Source: Candidatus Dadabacteria bacterium (GTDB lineage: Bacteria; Desulfobacterota_D; UBA1144; Nemesobacterales; Nemesobacteraceae). Taken from it: a stretch of DNA of 64,000 bases. Below the pieces are notes generated by a model, which was not told the origin of the DNA, did no database searches, and worked only from the letters and a program-made list of their open reading frames with translations. Location: assembly GCA_009840385.1 (NCBI GenBank), contig VXNX01000013.1:20723-84722 (forward strand). Direction: 5' to 3'. Both the position numbers and the translations under genes were made by a program. Every line of letters begins with the position of its first letter. Position 1 is the first letter of the stretch. Below, piece by piece: positions 9,398-18,170 of the stretch.

Positions 9398-11647
9398 TCA
9401 GTTTTTTTCCGCTTTCGTGGTTTTTCTGACTATATTGCCGTCTTTATCGAGGTTAAGGGTGCTTCTACACTTGGGATAGCCGCTGCAGCCGAGAAACTGC
9501 CCGCGTCGGCTCCGCCGAACAACCATCGGTTTGCCGCATTTCTCGCATTTGATATCTTCGCGGATCTGGGGAGCCTCTTTATGCTTTATGACAATTCTGC
9601 CATTTTCTCTTGTGAATTCCTTGGGGTTTTTGCAATCTGGATACCTTGAACAGGAAAGAAACTGCCCGTAGCGTCCCTCCTTTATCACCATGGGAGCTCC
9701 GCACTTGTCGCATTCGACATCATCGCAGATTTCGGGATCGGTTTTCTTCCCCACGATGATTTCCCCGTCCTCCCCCCTTGTAAAGTCCTTTGCGTTCTTG
9801 CAGTCCGGGTATCCTGAACAGGAAAGAAACTCCCCGTAGCGCCCTTCCCTTATTACCATCGAGGCTTCGCACTTATCACATTTGATATTGGTTGGAATTT
9901 CCACCTTGCGTCCCTCGATTTCCTCCTCGGCCCGGGTCACGCTTTTTGAAAACCCCTCGTAAAAGCCCCGCAACAGATCAACCCAGTGAACTTCACCTTC
10001 TTCCACCCTGTCAAGATCGCTCTCCATCTGGGCCGTAAACTCCTCGTTCATTATCCCCGGGAACCCTTCCATCAGAAAATCGTTCACGGAGCATCCAAGA
10101 GTGGTCGGGACGAACCTTCCTTTCTGCCGCTCGGTGTACCCCCTATCCTGTATTGTCGAAAGGATAGAAGCGTAGGTCGAGGGTCTTCCAATGCCTTTTT
10201 CCTCAAGTTCCTTCACAAGCGAACTCTCCGAGTATCTGGGCGGAGGTTGAGTGAAATGCTGCTTGGGGTCAAGCTTCAGAAGGGAGAGAACGTCTCCTTC
10301 ATGAAGCTCGGGGAGTTTTTTGTCCTCATCTTTTCTCGAGCTCGTATCCGTTTTGGCATTTTCCTCTTTCTCCGTGGCTTCCTCGTAGGCGGCCGTGAAA
10401 CCCGGAAATTTCATCACGTTGCCCGTCGCCCTGAAAACCGCTTCGCCCGCAGTGATATCAGCACGAGTCTGGTCGTATACAGCCGGGGTCATCTGCGAGG
10501 CAATAAACCTTTTCCATATAAGGGAGTAAAGCTTGTACTGGTCTTCTGTGAGAAACTTCCTTAGCTCATCGGGATGCCTCGAGGGAAACGTGGGCCTTAT
10601 GCATTCATGGGCGTCCTGCGCAGATTTTTTTACCTTAAAAACGTTCGGGCGTTTCGGTACGTAGGTTCCACCGTAATTCTCGGATATAAAGCTCCTGGCC
10701 TCCGCTACGGCGTTATCAGACGCCCTCACAGAATCGGTTCTCATGTAGGTTATAAGTCCTACCGGGCCCTCCCTTCCAAGCTCAACTCCCTCGTAAAGCC
10801 CTTGTGCAACCAACATGGTCTTCTTGACGGAGAAGCGGTTTTTCTTCGAGGAATCCTGCTGAAGCGTGCTGGTTATGAAAGGGGGTGACGGCCTTCTTTT
10901 CCGTTCTTTCTTTTCAATTGATCCTACGACAAAATCCTTTCCTGAAATTGCGGAGACTGTTTCCTCGGACTGCCGTGCGTTTTCGATCTTGGCCTTTTTT
11001 CCCCGGAACATATGGAGCGAAGCCGTAAAAGCTTCTGAATCGGGGACTGCGTTCTTCTTAACGAGTGCATCAAGAGTCCAGTATTCCCGCGGCTTGAAAT
11101 TCTCAATCTCCCTCTCCCTCTCCACAACGAATCTAAGAGCGACGCTTTGCACCCTGCCGGCGCTCAGCCCCTTTTTCACCTTTTTCCAGAGAACAGGACT
11201 CACCTTGTAGCCGACGATTCTGTCAAGAATTCTTCTTGCCTGCTGGGATTCGAAACGGTCCCTGTTGATTTCAAGAGGCCTGCTCATTGAGTCCTTGATG
11301 CCCGCTTCTGTTATTTCATGTATAAGCACCCTTTGGACCTTGTCCCAGAGATCGAGGCGGTTGGCTATATGCCACGCGATGGCCTCCCCTTCCCTGTCCG
11401 GGTCGGAGGCCAGATAGACTTTTTCCGCGTCCCGCGACGCTTTTTTCAGATTCTCAAGATACTTCGTTTTACCTTTTATGACGGTATAGTTGGGCTTGAA
11501 ATCGTTTTGGATATCCACCCCGAGCTTGCTACTCGGAAGATCTATGAGATGCCCCGAAGAAGCCTCCACACGGAAATCCCGGCCGAGATATTTTTTTATT
11601 GTTCTCGCCTTTGATGGAGATTCGACTATTACAAGGGATTTAGCCAT
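9398..11647 (-). CDS. topA: DNA topoisomerase I
   Basis: Type IA topoisomerase that relaxes negative supercoils. The TOPRIM domain is at the N-terminus (SLVIVESPSKARTIKKYLG, then ASDPDREGEAIAWH). The active-site tyrosine lies in GLITYMRTDS at roughly residue 300, and GRPSTYASI follows. The C-terminus holds three successive Cys4 zinc ribbons (CDKCEASMV...CSGYPDC, CDKCGAPMV...CSRYPDC, CEKCGKPMV...CSGYPKC). The length, 749 residues, is normal. It is the first gene of a topA-recG pair; the region upstream to 11760 is short and empty. Confidence 0.96.
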   Translation of the reverse strand: MAKSLVIVESPSKARTIKKYLGRDFRVEASSGHLIDLPSSKLGVDIQNDFKPNYTVIKGKTKYLENLKKASRDAEKVYLASDPDREGEAIAWHIANRLDLWDKVQRVLIHEITEAGIKDSMSRPLEINRDRFESQQARRILDRIVGYKVSPVLWKKVKKGLSAGRVQSVALRFVVEREREIENFKPREYWTLDALVKKNAVPDSEAFTASLHMFRGKKAKIENARQSEETVSAISGKDFVVGSIEKKERKRRPSPPFITSTLQQDSSKKNRFSVKKTMLVAQGLYEGVELGREGPVGLITYMRTDSVRASDNAVAEARSFISENYGGTYVPKRPNVFKVKKSAQDAHECIRPTFPSRHPDELRKFLTEDQYKLYSLIWKRFIASQMTPAVYDQTRADITAGEAVFRATGNVMKFPGFTAAYEEATEKEENAKTDTSSRKDEDKKLPELHEGDVLSLLKLDPKQHFTQPPPRYSESSLVKELEEKGIGRPSTYASILSTIQDRGYTERQKGRFVPTTLGCSVNDFLMEGFPGIMNEEFTAQMESDLDRVEEGEVHWVDLLRGFYEGFSKSVTRAEEEIEGRKVEIPTNIKCDKCEASMVIREGRYGEFLSCSGYPDCKNAKDFTRGEDGEIIVGKKTDPEICDDVECDKCGAPMVIKEGRYGQFLSCSRYPDCKNPKEFTRENGRIVIKHKEAPQIREDIKCEKCGKPMVVRRSRRGQFLGCSGYPKCRSTLNLDKDGNIVRKTTKAEKN

Positions 11648-11759
11648 AAAAACAGTTGTTCCGTTTATAGAATTCAGCCTAAATCTTATAAAAAGCCGAC
11701 GGAATCTGTCAAGACCGACGGAAAATCCGGGATTGTTTCCCCAGAGCCGCTACAGCGTA

Positions 11760-12746
11760 TCAGACTTCAATACTCCCCGCAAGAGCCCTGTTGGCATTAT
11801 ACCACCTGAGCGAGTTTTCAATGCCGGTTTCTATATCAAAGAGAGGGTCCCAGTCCAGAATTCTTTTTGCCTTGTCTATGCTTGCTAGGGTAACCCTGAT
11901 ATCGGAAGGATGCGGAGGGTCACAAACAATATTGGCTTTTTTGCCGGTTCTGCGCTCTATTACATCTATCATCTCGTTTAGGGAAACCGAAGTCGCGCTT
12001 CCGAGGTTTATTATCTCAAAGCCCAGATTCCTTATCGCTGAAACCGTACCCGCCGCAATATCATCAACATAGGTAAAATCCCTTTTCTGCTCCCCGTCGC
12101 CGAGTATAACTATTTCCTCTCCCTCATTTATCCACTTTATGAACCGAAAAACACTCATGTCCGGCCTTCCCGCGGGCCCGTAAACGGTAAAGTAGCGGAG
12201 CACCGAGATATCTATTCCGTAAAGGGAGTTGTAAACCGAGCAAAGGCCCTCGGCGGATTTCTTTGAGGATGCGTATGGAGAAAGCTGATAATCGGTCTTC
12301 ATATCCTCGCTGAAAGGAATATCGTTTTCCCCGTAAACGCTCGAAGTTGAAGCCTGCACGAACTTGCCTATTTCCTCGCAGCGGCAGAACTCAAGCAGAT
12401 TAAGGGTCCCCGTCACGTTGGTAGAGTAATATATCCAGGGATTTTCGATGCTCTGGCGAACCCCGGCACTGGCCGCAAGGTTAATTACGCAGTCAATTCG
12501 GCCACCCTCGCAAAAACCTTTTATTTCTTCACACGCCGAAAGAAGCCTGGGGTTATCCGATATATCGCATCCGAAAAAACTGAACCTCTCCCGCTCGAAG
12601 AGAGTTTCAAGCCTGTGGTGTTTGAGTCTCACGTCGTAAGCATCCGACATGTTATCGAGCCCGAAAACAAAATCCCCGCGCTCAAGAAGGAACTCGCACA
12701 CCCTAGCGCCTATAAATCCCGCACAACCCGAAACGATTATATTCAT
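11760..12746 (-). CDS. NAD-dependent sugar-nucleotide epimerase (probably UDP-glucuronate 4-epimerase)
   Basis: Extended short-chain dehydrogenase, 328 residues. The N-terminal NAD-binding motif is SGCAGFIGARVCEFLL. The catalytic tetrad includes STSSVYG and YASSKK (Tyr and Lys). RYFTVYGPAGRPDMS is typical of UDP-sugar epimerases. It lies 31 bases downstream of ugd on the same strand, so its substrate is likely the UDP-glucuronate that Ugd makes, giving UDP-galacturonate for envelope polysaccharide. That substrate is an inference from context; a UDP-glucose 4-epimerase cannot be excluded from motifs alone. Confidence 0.82.
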   Translation of the reverse strand: MNIIVSGCAGFIGARVCEFLLERGDFVFGLDNMSDAYDVRLKHHRLETLFERERFSFFGCDISDNPRLLSACEEIKGFCEGGRIDCVINLAASAGVRQSIENPWIYYSTNVTGTLNLLEFCRCEEIGKFVQASTSSVYGENDIPFSEDMKTDYQLSPYASSKKSAEGLCSVYNSLYGIDISVLRYFTVYGPAGRPDMSVFRFIKWINEGEEIVILGDGEQKRDFTYVDDIAAGTVSAIRNLGFEIINLGSATSVSLNEMIDVIERRTGKKANIVCDPPHPSDIRVTLASIDKAKRILDWDPLFDIETGIENSLRWYNANRALAGSIEV

Positions 12747-12777
12747 GACAGTAAAAACCGCTCCCAGACCATCTTTC

Positions 12778-14073
12778 TCACCTGCCGATTCCGAAATACG
12801 TGATGCCCAAGATCTTTAGTTTCGCTTGATCATAAATGTTTCTTCCGTCAAATATCACCGGGGTCTTCATGAGTTCCCTTATCTTCTCGAAATTCGGCTG
12901 TCTGTACTGGCTCCACTCGGTGTGAATCACCAAGGCATCCGCATCTCTGCAGGCATCATAGTAGGATTCGAAATAATCCACACTGTCTCCAAGGACAGCC
13001 CTCGCGTTACCCATGGAAGCAGGGTCGTGGACGGCAATCGAACATCCCACCTCAAGGAGTCTGCCTATAACGTAAAGCGACGGGGCCTCTCTTATATCAT
13101 CGGTATTGGGCTTAAACGAAATTCCCCACACGGCAATTCTTCTTCCGCTTAGATCGCCGAAAAATCCGGCTATTTTATCAAAAAATCTCTCCCTCTGCGC
13201 TGTGTTCACCCGATCAACCGCAGTTACCACTCTGGATTCATACCCTACATCGCGCGCCATTTGCTCAAGAGCCTTTACATCTTTCGGAAAACACGACCCT
13301 CCGTATCCGATTCCCGGGTAGAGGTAATATCTGCCTATCCTCGAGTCAGAACCCATCACAGAGCGTACCTCGGATACGTTCGCGCCAAGAAGCTCACACA
13401 GGTTCGCTATATCGTTCATAAACGATATCCTGGTAGCAAGCATTGCGTTTGATGCATACTTTGACATTTCAGAAGACCGGATGGAAACCACTATTGTCCT
13501 GTCGGCTGACCTCATGAAGGGGGAATAAAGATCCCTAAGAACGGAACCCACCGATTCGTCCTCAACCCCTATGACAACCCTGTCGGGTTTAAGAAAATCT
13601 TCTACAGCCGCGCCTTCCTTGAGAAACTCCGGGTTAGACGCCACACCGAATTCCTGGTCCGTTATAGACTTTATGGTGTCGCGCACTTTCTCGGTAGCGC
13701 CCACGGGTACCGTGCTTTTGGTGACGACTATCTTGTAGCCGTCAAGATTCTCTCCTATCGATCGCGCCACATCGAGAACGGAGGAGATATCGGCTTCGCC
13801 GTTTTCCGCCTGAGGAGTTCCGACCGCAATGAATATCAGAAAGGATTCCCTGACGGCAAAAGCTATGTCGGTCGTGAAAGAAAGTCTTCCCTCGTCAATG
13901 TTGGTGCGCACTATCTTGTCAAGACCGGGCTCGAAAAACGGAACCTCTGCACGCCGAAGAGTCTCGATTTTCTCCTTGTCTATGTCAACGCACAAAACGC
14001 TGTTTCCGCTTCCGGCAAAACACGCGCCTGTGACAAGCCCGACGTAACCTGTTCCTATAACCGCTATTTTCAT
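12778..14073 (-). CDS. ugd: UDP-glucose 6-dehydrogenase
   Basis: NAD-dependent oxidation of UDP-glucose to UDP-glucuronate in two steps through a cysteine thiohemiacetal. The N-terminal Rossmann fold is MKIAVIGTGYVGLVTGACFA. The catalytic loop GYGGSCFPKDVKAL holds the nucleophilic Cys and the Lys. The C-terminal domain has WGISFKPNTDDIREAPS, the UDP-binding signature. The frame is open 14 codons further upstream, but the protein family begins at MKIAVIG and GGAGAG precedes that ATG. It is followed by the epimerase, forming a small polysaccharide-precursor operon. Confidence 0.95.
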   Translation of the reverse strand: MKIAVIGTGYVGLVTGACFAGSGNSVLCVDIDKEKIETLRRAEVPFFEPGLDKIVRTNIDEGRLSFTTDIAFAVRESFLIFIAVGTPQAENGEADISSVLDVARSIGENLDGYKIVVTKSTVPVGATEKVRDTIKSITDQEFGVASNPEFLKEGAAVEDFLKPDRVVIGVEDESVGSVLRDLYSPFMRSADRTIVVSIRSSEMSKYASNAMLATRISFMNDIANLCELLGANVSEVRSVMGSDSRIGRYYLYPGIGYGGSCFPKDVKALEQMARDVGYESRVVTAVDRVNTAQRERFFDKIAGFFGDLSGRRIAVWGISFKPNTDDIREAPSLYVIGRLLEVGCSIAVHDPASMGNARAVLGDSVDYFESYYDACRDADALVIHTEWSQYRQPNFEKIRELMKTPVIFDGRNIYDQAKLKILGITYFGIGR

Positions 14074-14239
14074 CTCTTGAATCTCTCCGGAAAAACCCGT
14101 TGGCAACACTCCCACAGGAGCTTTTCAGCAACCTAAAAAGACAAGATAGGGTACAACAAATCCCCAAAAAATAAACAGAACCGAGGAAAACCTGCGACGG
14201 ACAAAGTATAGTTACAGTAAAAAAACAAGGAGGCGGATT

Positions 14240-14653
14240 TTGAAATCTCACACCGAGTATCTGTGGTTTAACACAGACAAAAAAAGGGAGTTCATTCATA
14301 TAACTCCGACGGTAAGACGGATCGTGCAGCAAAGCGGCATAACCGAGGGTTTTGTCCTCGTGTCCGCGATGCACATAACGGCTTCTGTCTTCGTAAACGA
14401 CCTTGAGCAGGGACTTTTCGAGGACATCTGGGAGTGGCTTGAAGGCATCTCCCCCTTCAGGGAAGATTACAAGCATCACCGCACGGGGGAAGACAACGGC
14501 GACGCTCACCTGAAAAATCTCCTCATGCACCACCAGGTGATGGTTCCCGTTACGGAAGGAGACCTTGACCTCGGTCCCTGGCAGGAGATCTTCTACGGAG
14601 AGTTTGACGGCGGAAGAAGAAAAAGGGTCGTCGTGAAGGCCCTCGGAATATGA
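14240..14653 (+). CDS. YjbQ family protein (UPF0047)
   Basis: A 137-residue protein covering the whole YjbQ/UPF0047 domain. The conserved [10 protein letters not shown], the [12 protein letters not shown] histidine-containing segment and the [19 protein letters not shown] end are all present. Members of this family have been assigned a weak secondary thiamine-phosphate synthase activity; the physiological role is uncertain. It starts with TTG (14240), supported by a strong AAGGAGG six bases upstream. The stop overlaps the next start by four bases (ATGA), so the two genes are translationally coupled. Confidence 0.85.
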   Translation: MKSHTEYLWFNTDKKREFIHITPTVRRIVQQSGITEGFVLVSAMHITASVFVNDLEQGLFEDIWEWLEGISPFREDYKHHRTGEDNGDAHLKNLLMHHQVMVPVTEGDLDLGPWQEIFYGEFDGGRRKRVVVKALGI

Positions 14654-15123
14654 AAAACAGTCGACAGAACAGAAAGCCCAGAATATTCATAGACAGCCGT
14701 GGAAGGTGGTTTCACGATGGGGTCAGGATAACCCACAGGTGGACATACCTTGAGAACAACAAAAACCTCGATATAGACGAGGACGGAAGATTTTTCGTTG
14801 AAGAAAGAGGAAGCAGGGTCTACGTTGAGTGCGAGGACACCCCTTTTGTTGTTACCATGGTAACTAAGACGGAAGACGGTTTTTCAATAAGGTTAAACGA
14901 CGAATCCGGGGAAGAACTGGATTTGACGACTCTCACCATAGCCGAGCAGAACATACCTTACGTAAGAGTAAAGAACGGGAAATTCGAGGCTAGGCTGCTT
15001 AGCGCGGCCTACTACGAACTAATGAAATACGCAGGAAAAGACGAGAAAGGCTTTTACCTGGAATCTGGACGGAGCAGATCCTATCTGCACCCCAACTCAA
15101 GAACCGTAAAAAACTACAAGTAA
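14650..15123 (+). CDS. DUF1285-like protein
   Basis: A soluble protein of 157 residues. Its pattern [13 protein letters not shown], then [21 protein letters not shown], resembles the DUF1285 family, whose members carry a W-x-H-x-G start and a VEDxPFVV strand. No catalytic motif is recognised. It is coupled to the yjbQ-like gene by an ATGA overlap, so the two are probably co-expressed. The function is unknown, and the family assignment is by eye with moderate certainty. Confidence 0.6.
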   Translation: MKNSRQNRKPRIFIDSRGRWFHDGVRITHRWTYLENNKNLDIDEDGRFFVEERGSRVYVECEDTPFVVTMVTKTEDGFSIRLNDESGEELDLTTLTIAEQNIPYVRVKNGKFEARLLSAAYYELMKYAGKDEKGFYLESGRSRSYLHPNSRTVKNYK

Positions 15124-15173
15124 GTTCGTTGCGGAAACATTTTTTATAAACTTATAGACTTCGAGGACTTTTT

Positions 15174-15908
15174 TTGAACCACATCAAGAAACTCCAAACC
15201 AAGCTCGATGAAGTCTCGGATGAGAAAACGAGAAAATGGTTTGAGAATTATCTGAAAAACGCCATCTCTTACAGAGGAGTAAAGACTCCTACGGTTGCGA
15301 AGATTGTCAGCCATTGGAGAGTTGATAAGGCCATTGACAAGCTACCTCTGAAAAAACAGATGGAGATAGCATGCGACCTGATCAGGGAGAAAAAAGCCGA
15401 AGATAAGTTTGCCGGAATCATATATATACAGAAGTATCTCTTGGGCAGCCTCGAGACCGATATTCTCCTTCAGAACTTCAGTCGCCTGTACGATCAGGAG
15501 GCGTTCCAGGACTGGTCAACTACCGACTGGTTTTGTATTCGAGTTCTTGACCCTTTTATAATGAAGTCAGAGGATACAGTCGCACGGGAAATAGGCTCCT
15601 GGTACAAGAGCAGGGATCTCTGGCAAAGAAGGTCGTCAATAGTTTCTTTCAGAGGTTCGGCCAAAAAAAACAAATATCTGGCAATCATAAAAAGAAATAT
15701 AGCTTCCCTAGTAAAGGAAGATGAAAGATTCATTCAGACAGCTATCGGCTGGCTGATCTCGGAGTTATCTCGCCACTACCCCGATGAGGCAAATAATATC
15801 GTATCAGAGCATTTCTCGGACCTTTCATACGAAGTGGTTAATCGGCATACCAAATATTTACCAGACCATAAAAAATTAAAGGAGAGAAAAAGAAAGTCGT
15901 TACGGTAG
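15174..15908 (+). CDS. AlkD-like DNA alkylation repair protein
   Basis: An all-helical protein of 244 residues consistent with the HEAT-repeat DNA glycosylase family AlkD. It has the early YRGVKTPTVAKI segment and repeated helical pairs (CDLIREKKAEDKFAGIIYIQ, WSTTDWFCIRVLDPF, SWYKSRDLWQRRSSIVSF, AIGWLISELSRHYPDEA). AlkD removes N3- and N7-alkylated purines without flipping the base. It begins with TTG (15174) after a GAGGA sequence, 50 bases after the DUF1285-like gene, probably in the same operon. Confidence 0.75.
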   Translation: MNHIKKLQTKLDEVSDEKTRKWFENYLKNAISYRGVKTPTVAKIVSHWRVDKAIDKLPLKKQMEIACDLIREKKAEDKFAGIIYIQKYLLGSLETDILLQNFSRLYDQEAFQDWSTTDWFCIRVLDPFIMKSEDTVAREIGSWYKSRDLWQRRSSIVSFRGSAKKNKYLAIIKRNIASLVKEDERFIQTAIGWLISELSRHYPDEANNIVSEHFSDLSYEVVNRHTKYLPDHKKLKERKRKSLR

Positions 15909-16268
15909 CTGAAAATCCCGTTTAGAACAGGAGAAAAAAAGAGAAATAACACCAGATTTAAGAATCATCTAATTAGATTTGTTTGAAACCTGTTGGGGCA
16001 TGGGTTACACTGCCCCTGCAAATTATGGGCTCCATCCGCTCAGAAAACAGATTTGCAATGCAGTCCATAAAACCGTGTATTGAAATCGCCATCAGCCTTG
16101 GCAATGCGATTGGAGAAAAATGCTGCAAATTGAAATTATTACGGTTTCGTCGCAATCGGGACAATCGAGGTCTTTACAGCCTGCAGTTTTGGCAACGGCT
16201 ACGCGTATTATGCTAGTGATATCTGCATTCACAAAAACCCATACGGAAATGCGTCATGGAGGACTGGG
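15909..16268. other. Intergenic stretch without a supported gene
   Basis: About 360 bases between the AlkD-like gene and the carbonic anhydrase. It contains overlapping short open frames on both strands (15983-16216 plus, 15973-16164 minus), but neither has a ribosome-binding site or a family I recognise. The frame of the carbonic anhydrase stays open upstream to a TGA at 16131 without any ATG. It may be a degraded leader or foreign flanking sequence that arrived with the carbonic anhydrase. Confidence 0.4.
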
Positions 16269-16949
16269 TTGACTTGCTGGGGTTATACCGGGGTCAAAGG
16301 TCCCGATAACTGGGGCTTGCTCTCGCCGGATTATGAGACCTGCGCTATCGGACGCATGCAGTCACCGATTGACATCACCGGTGCCTTTCCCGTCAATGGA
16401 CCGGCACTGAAATTTGATTACAAACCCTCTTCTCTGAAGATTCTAAACAGTGGACACACCCTCCAGGTAAATTACGCACCAGGCAGCACACTGACTGCAA
16501 CAGGCGAAATTTACGAACTGTTGCAGTTTCACTTTCACGTTCCGAGCGAACACGCCTTTGATGGTTCGCACGCGGCGATGGAGGCACATTTCGTACACAA
16601 AAACCTAGCAGGCGTGCTGGCAGTGGTTGGTGTTATGATGGAAGTAGGCACACAAAACCATGCTCTGGCTGCGGTGTTTGACAACGTACCGACCGAGGCA
16701 GGAATAGAAGTTGATGTTGCGGGCACGACAGTGGATGCATCTGCAATACTGCCGACGGCGACCACCGGTTACTTCCATTACAAGGGGTCACTCACCACCC
16801 CTCCCTGCAGTGAGGGAGTACACTGGTTCATTTTTCCGGACGCAATTCAGGTGAGTGCAGAACAGGTCGCAAACTTTGAGCGGATGTTCGGACACAATGC
16901 ACGTCCGTTACAAAAGCGCAACGACCGTCTGCTGATTGTATCTTCGTAG
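16269..16949 (+). CDS. Alpha-type carbonic anhydrase (no visible signal peptide)
   Basis: Zinc enzyme for reversible CO2 hydration. The alpha-class fold is complete from WGYTGVKGPDNWGLLSPDY through QSPIDI, the zinc ligands QFHFHVPSEHAFDG (HxH) and the third His in MEAHFVH, to GSLTTPPCSEGVHW. Bacterial alpha-CAs, for example from Neisseria, are periplasmic and have a Sec leader before the WGYTG start. Here homology begins almost immediately after a TTG at 16269. There is no ATG, ribosome-binding site or hydrophobic leader upstream in this frame. The gene may have lost its leader or may start in a way I cannot see. Codon use differs from the neighbours, suggesting acquisition. The start is uncertain; the family is not. 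Confidence 0.82.
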   Translation: MTCWGYTGVKGPDNWGLLSPDYETCAIGRMQSPIDITGAFPVNGPALKFDYKPSSLKILNSGHTLQVNYAPGSTLTATGEIYELLQFHFHVPSEHAFDGSHAAMEAHFVHKNLAGVLAVVGVMMEVGTQNHALAAVFDNVPTEAGIEVDVAGTTVDASAILPTATTGYFHYKGSLTTPPCSEGVHWFIFPDAIQVSAEQVANFERMFGHNARPLQKRNDRLLIVSS

Positions 16950-16951
16950 TT

Positions 16952-18136
16952 TCAGTGAAAAACCCCGCACACCCTTGCAACCAACTCATCGGTGAATACC
17001 CTTCCCTTGGCGGTGAGCCTGAGACGGCCGCCGTCGGTGAGAATAAAGCCGTCTGACTCAAGATATTCGAGGCTGCAAGTATCGGTTTCACAGCCAAAAC
17101 GTTTTTCTATGTCTCCAATTTCCACCCCTTCACTAAGCCGAAGTCCCATGAGAATGGTATCCTCAAGGGCGGTCATCCGCGAGAGATCATAAGAGGCACA
17201 GACAGCTCTTCCATCTCCCGCTATCCGTTTCATGTAGAGTTCGGGATTTCTTACGTTTGACCACCTTCTTCCCCATCCCTCTTCTCCTTCGTGGCGAATA
17301 TGGGAATGGGCCCCGGCACCAACTCCCAAGTAATCATGGCAGTTCCAGTAAATAAGGTTATGCCTGCACTCATAGCCACGCTGGGCAAAATTCGATACCT
17401 CGTAATTACCGTATCCCTGCCCCTCCAGAATCTCCCGTGCACTTTGCATGAATTTGACCAGAACCGAATCATCGGGAAGAGAAAGCTTCCCTTTGCGCCA
17501 AAGTGTCGCAAACTCCGTACCGGGCTCAATCGTAAGACAGTAAGCAGATATATGGGTCGGGGAGAAACTCAGGGCGGTGTGGATATCGTTCTCAAACTCT
17601 TCCCGAGTCTCCTGCGAACTTCCGTATATAAGATCAAGGTTATAGTTATGAAAACCAGCATCCCCAACATCAACAAGCGCTCGAACGCAGTCCTCCGGAG
17701 TCGTGAATCTCCCGTAGAAATCAAGTTTTCTCTGGGAAAAAGACTGTATGCCGACGCTTATCCTGTTTATGCCGACGCTCCGAAGCAAAACCAGTTTTTC
17801 CCTGTCGGCGGTTCTCGGGTTTACCTCAAGGGTTACTTCCGCGGTGGATGAAAAGGAGGCAATCGAAGCAAGTTTCTCCATTACCAGCCCTATGTTTCGG
17901 GGTTTTAAAAGCGACGGGGTTCCTCCCCCGAAAAACACCGTGCTTATTTCTCTTCCTTCAAGAATCTGCCGGCAGCTTTCAATTTCTCTTTCCAGAGCGC
18001 AGACATAATCATCCTCCGGAAAGTTGCCATTAGTCCCATAGGAGTTAAAATCACAGTAAGGACATTTGGTAAGACAATACGGAATATGGACATATACGCC
18101 AAGCGGCGTTTGGTCTTTACAGATATTCTCTTTCAT
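16952..18136 (-). CDS. hemW: HemW-type radical SAM protein (heme chaperone)
   Basis: Radical SAM enzyme of the HemN/HemW family, 394 residues. The cluster motif CLTKCPYC follows GVYVHIPY, and FFGGGTPS and GINRISVGIQSF are conserved SAM-binding segments. The C-terminal HemW part has CRHNLIYWNCHDYLGVGAGA. It lacks the N-terminal extension of true oxygen-independent coproporphyrinogen oxidase HemN. This favours HemW, which inserts or delivers heme, and such proteins are often mis-annotated as HemN. It converges with the carbonic anhydrase gene and diverges from the TolC-like gene. Confidence 0.88.
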   Translation of the reverse strand: MKENICKDQTPLGVYVHIPYCLTKCPYCDFNSYGTNGNFPEDDYVCALEREIESCRQILEGREISTVFFGGGTPSLLKPRNIGLVMEKLASIASFSSTAEVTLEVNPRTADREKLVLLRSVGINRISVGIQSFSQRKLDFYGRFTTPEDCVRALVDVGDAGFHNYNLDLIYGSSQETREEFENDIHTALSFSPTHISAYCLTIEPGTEFATLWRKGKLSLPDDSVLVKFMQSAREILEGQGYGNYEVSNFAQRGYECRHNLIYWNCHDYLGVGAGAHSHIRHEGEEGWGRRWSNVRNPELYMKRIAGDGRAVCASYDLSRMTALEDTILMGLRLSEGVEIGDIEKRFGCETDTCSLEYLESDGFILTDGGRLRLTAKGRVFTDELVARVCGVFH

Positions 18137-18170
18137 CCGCGCTCAAGCGGCACACAGCGGTTGCCACACG

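Noticed and set aside
15983..16216. 77-codon frame upstream of the carbonic anhydrase
   Set aside because: No ribosome-binding site or family; an overlapping antisense frame is equally open. Kept only as an unexplained intergenic stretch.
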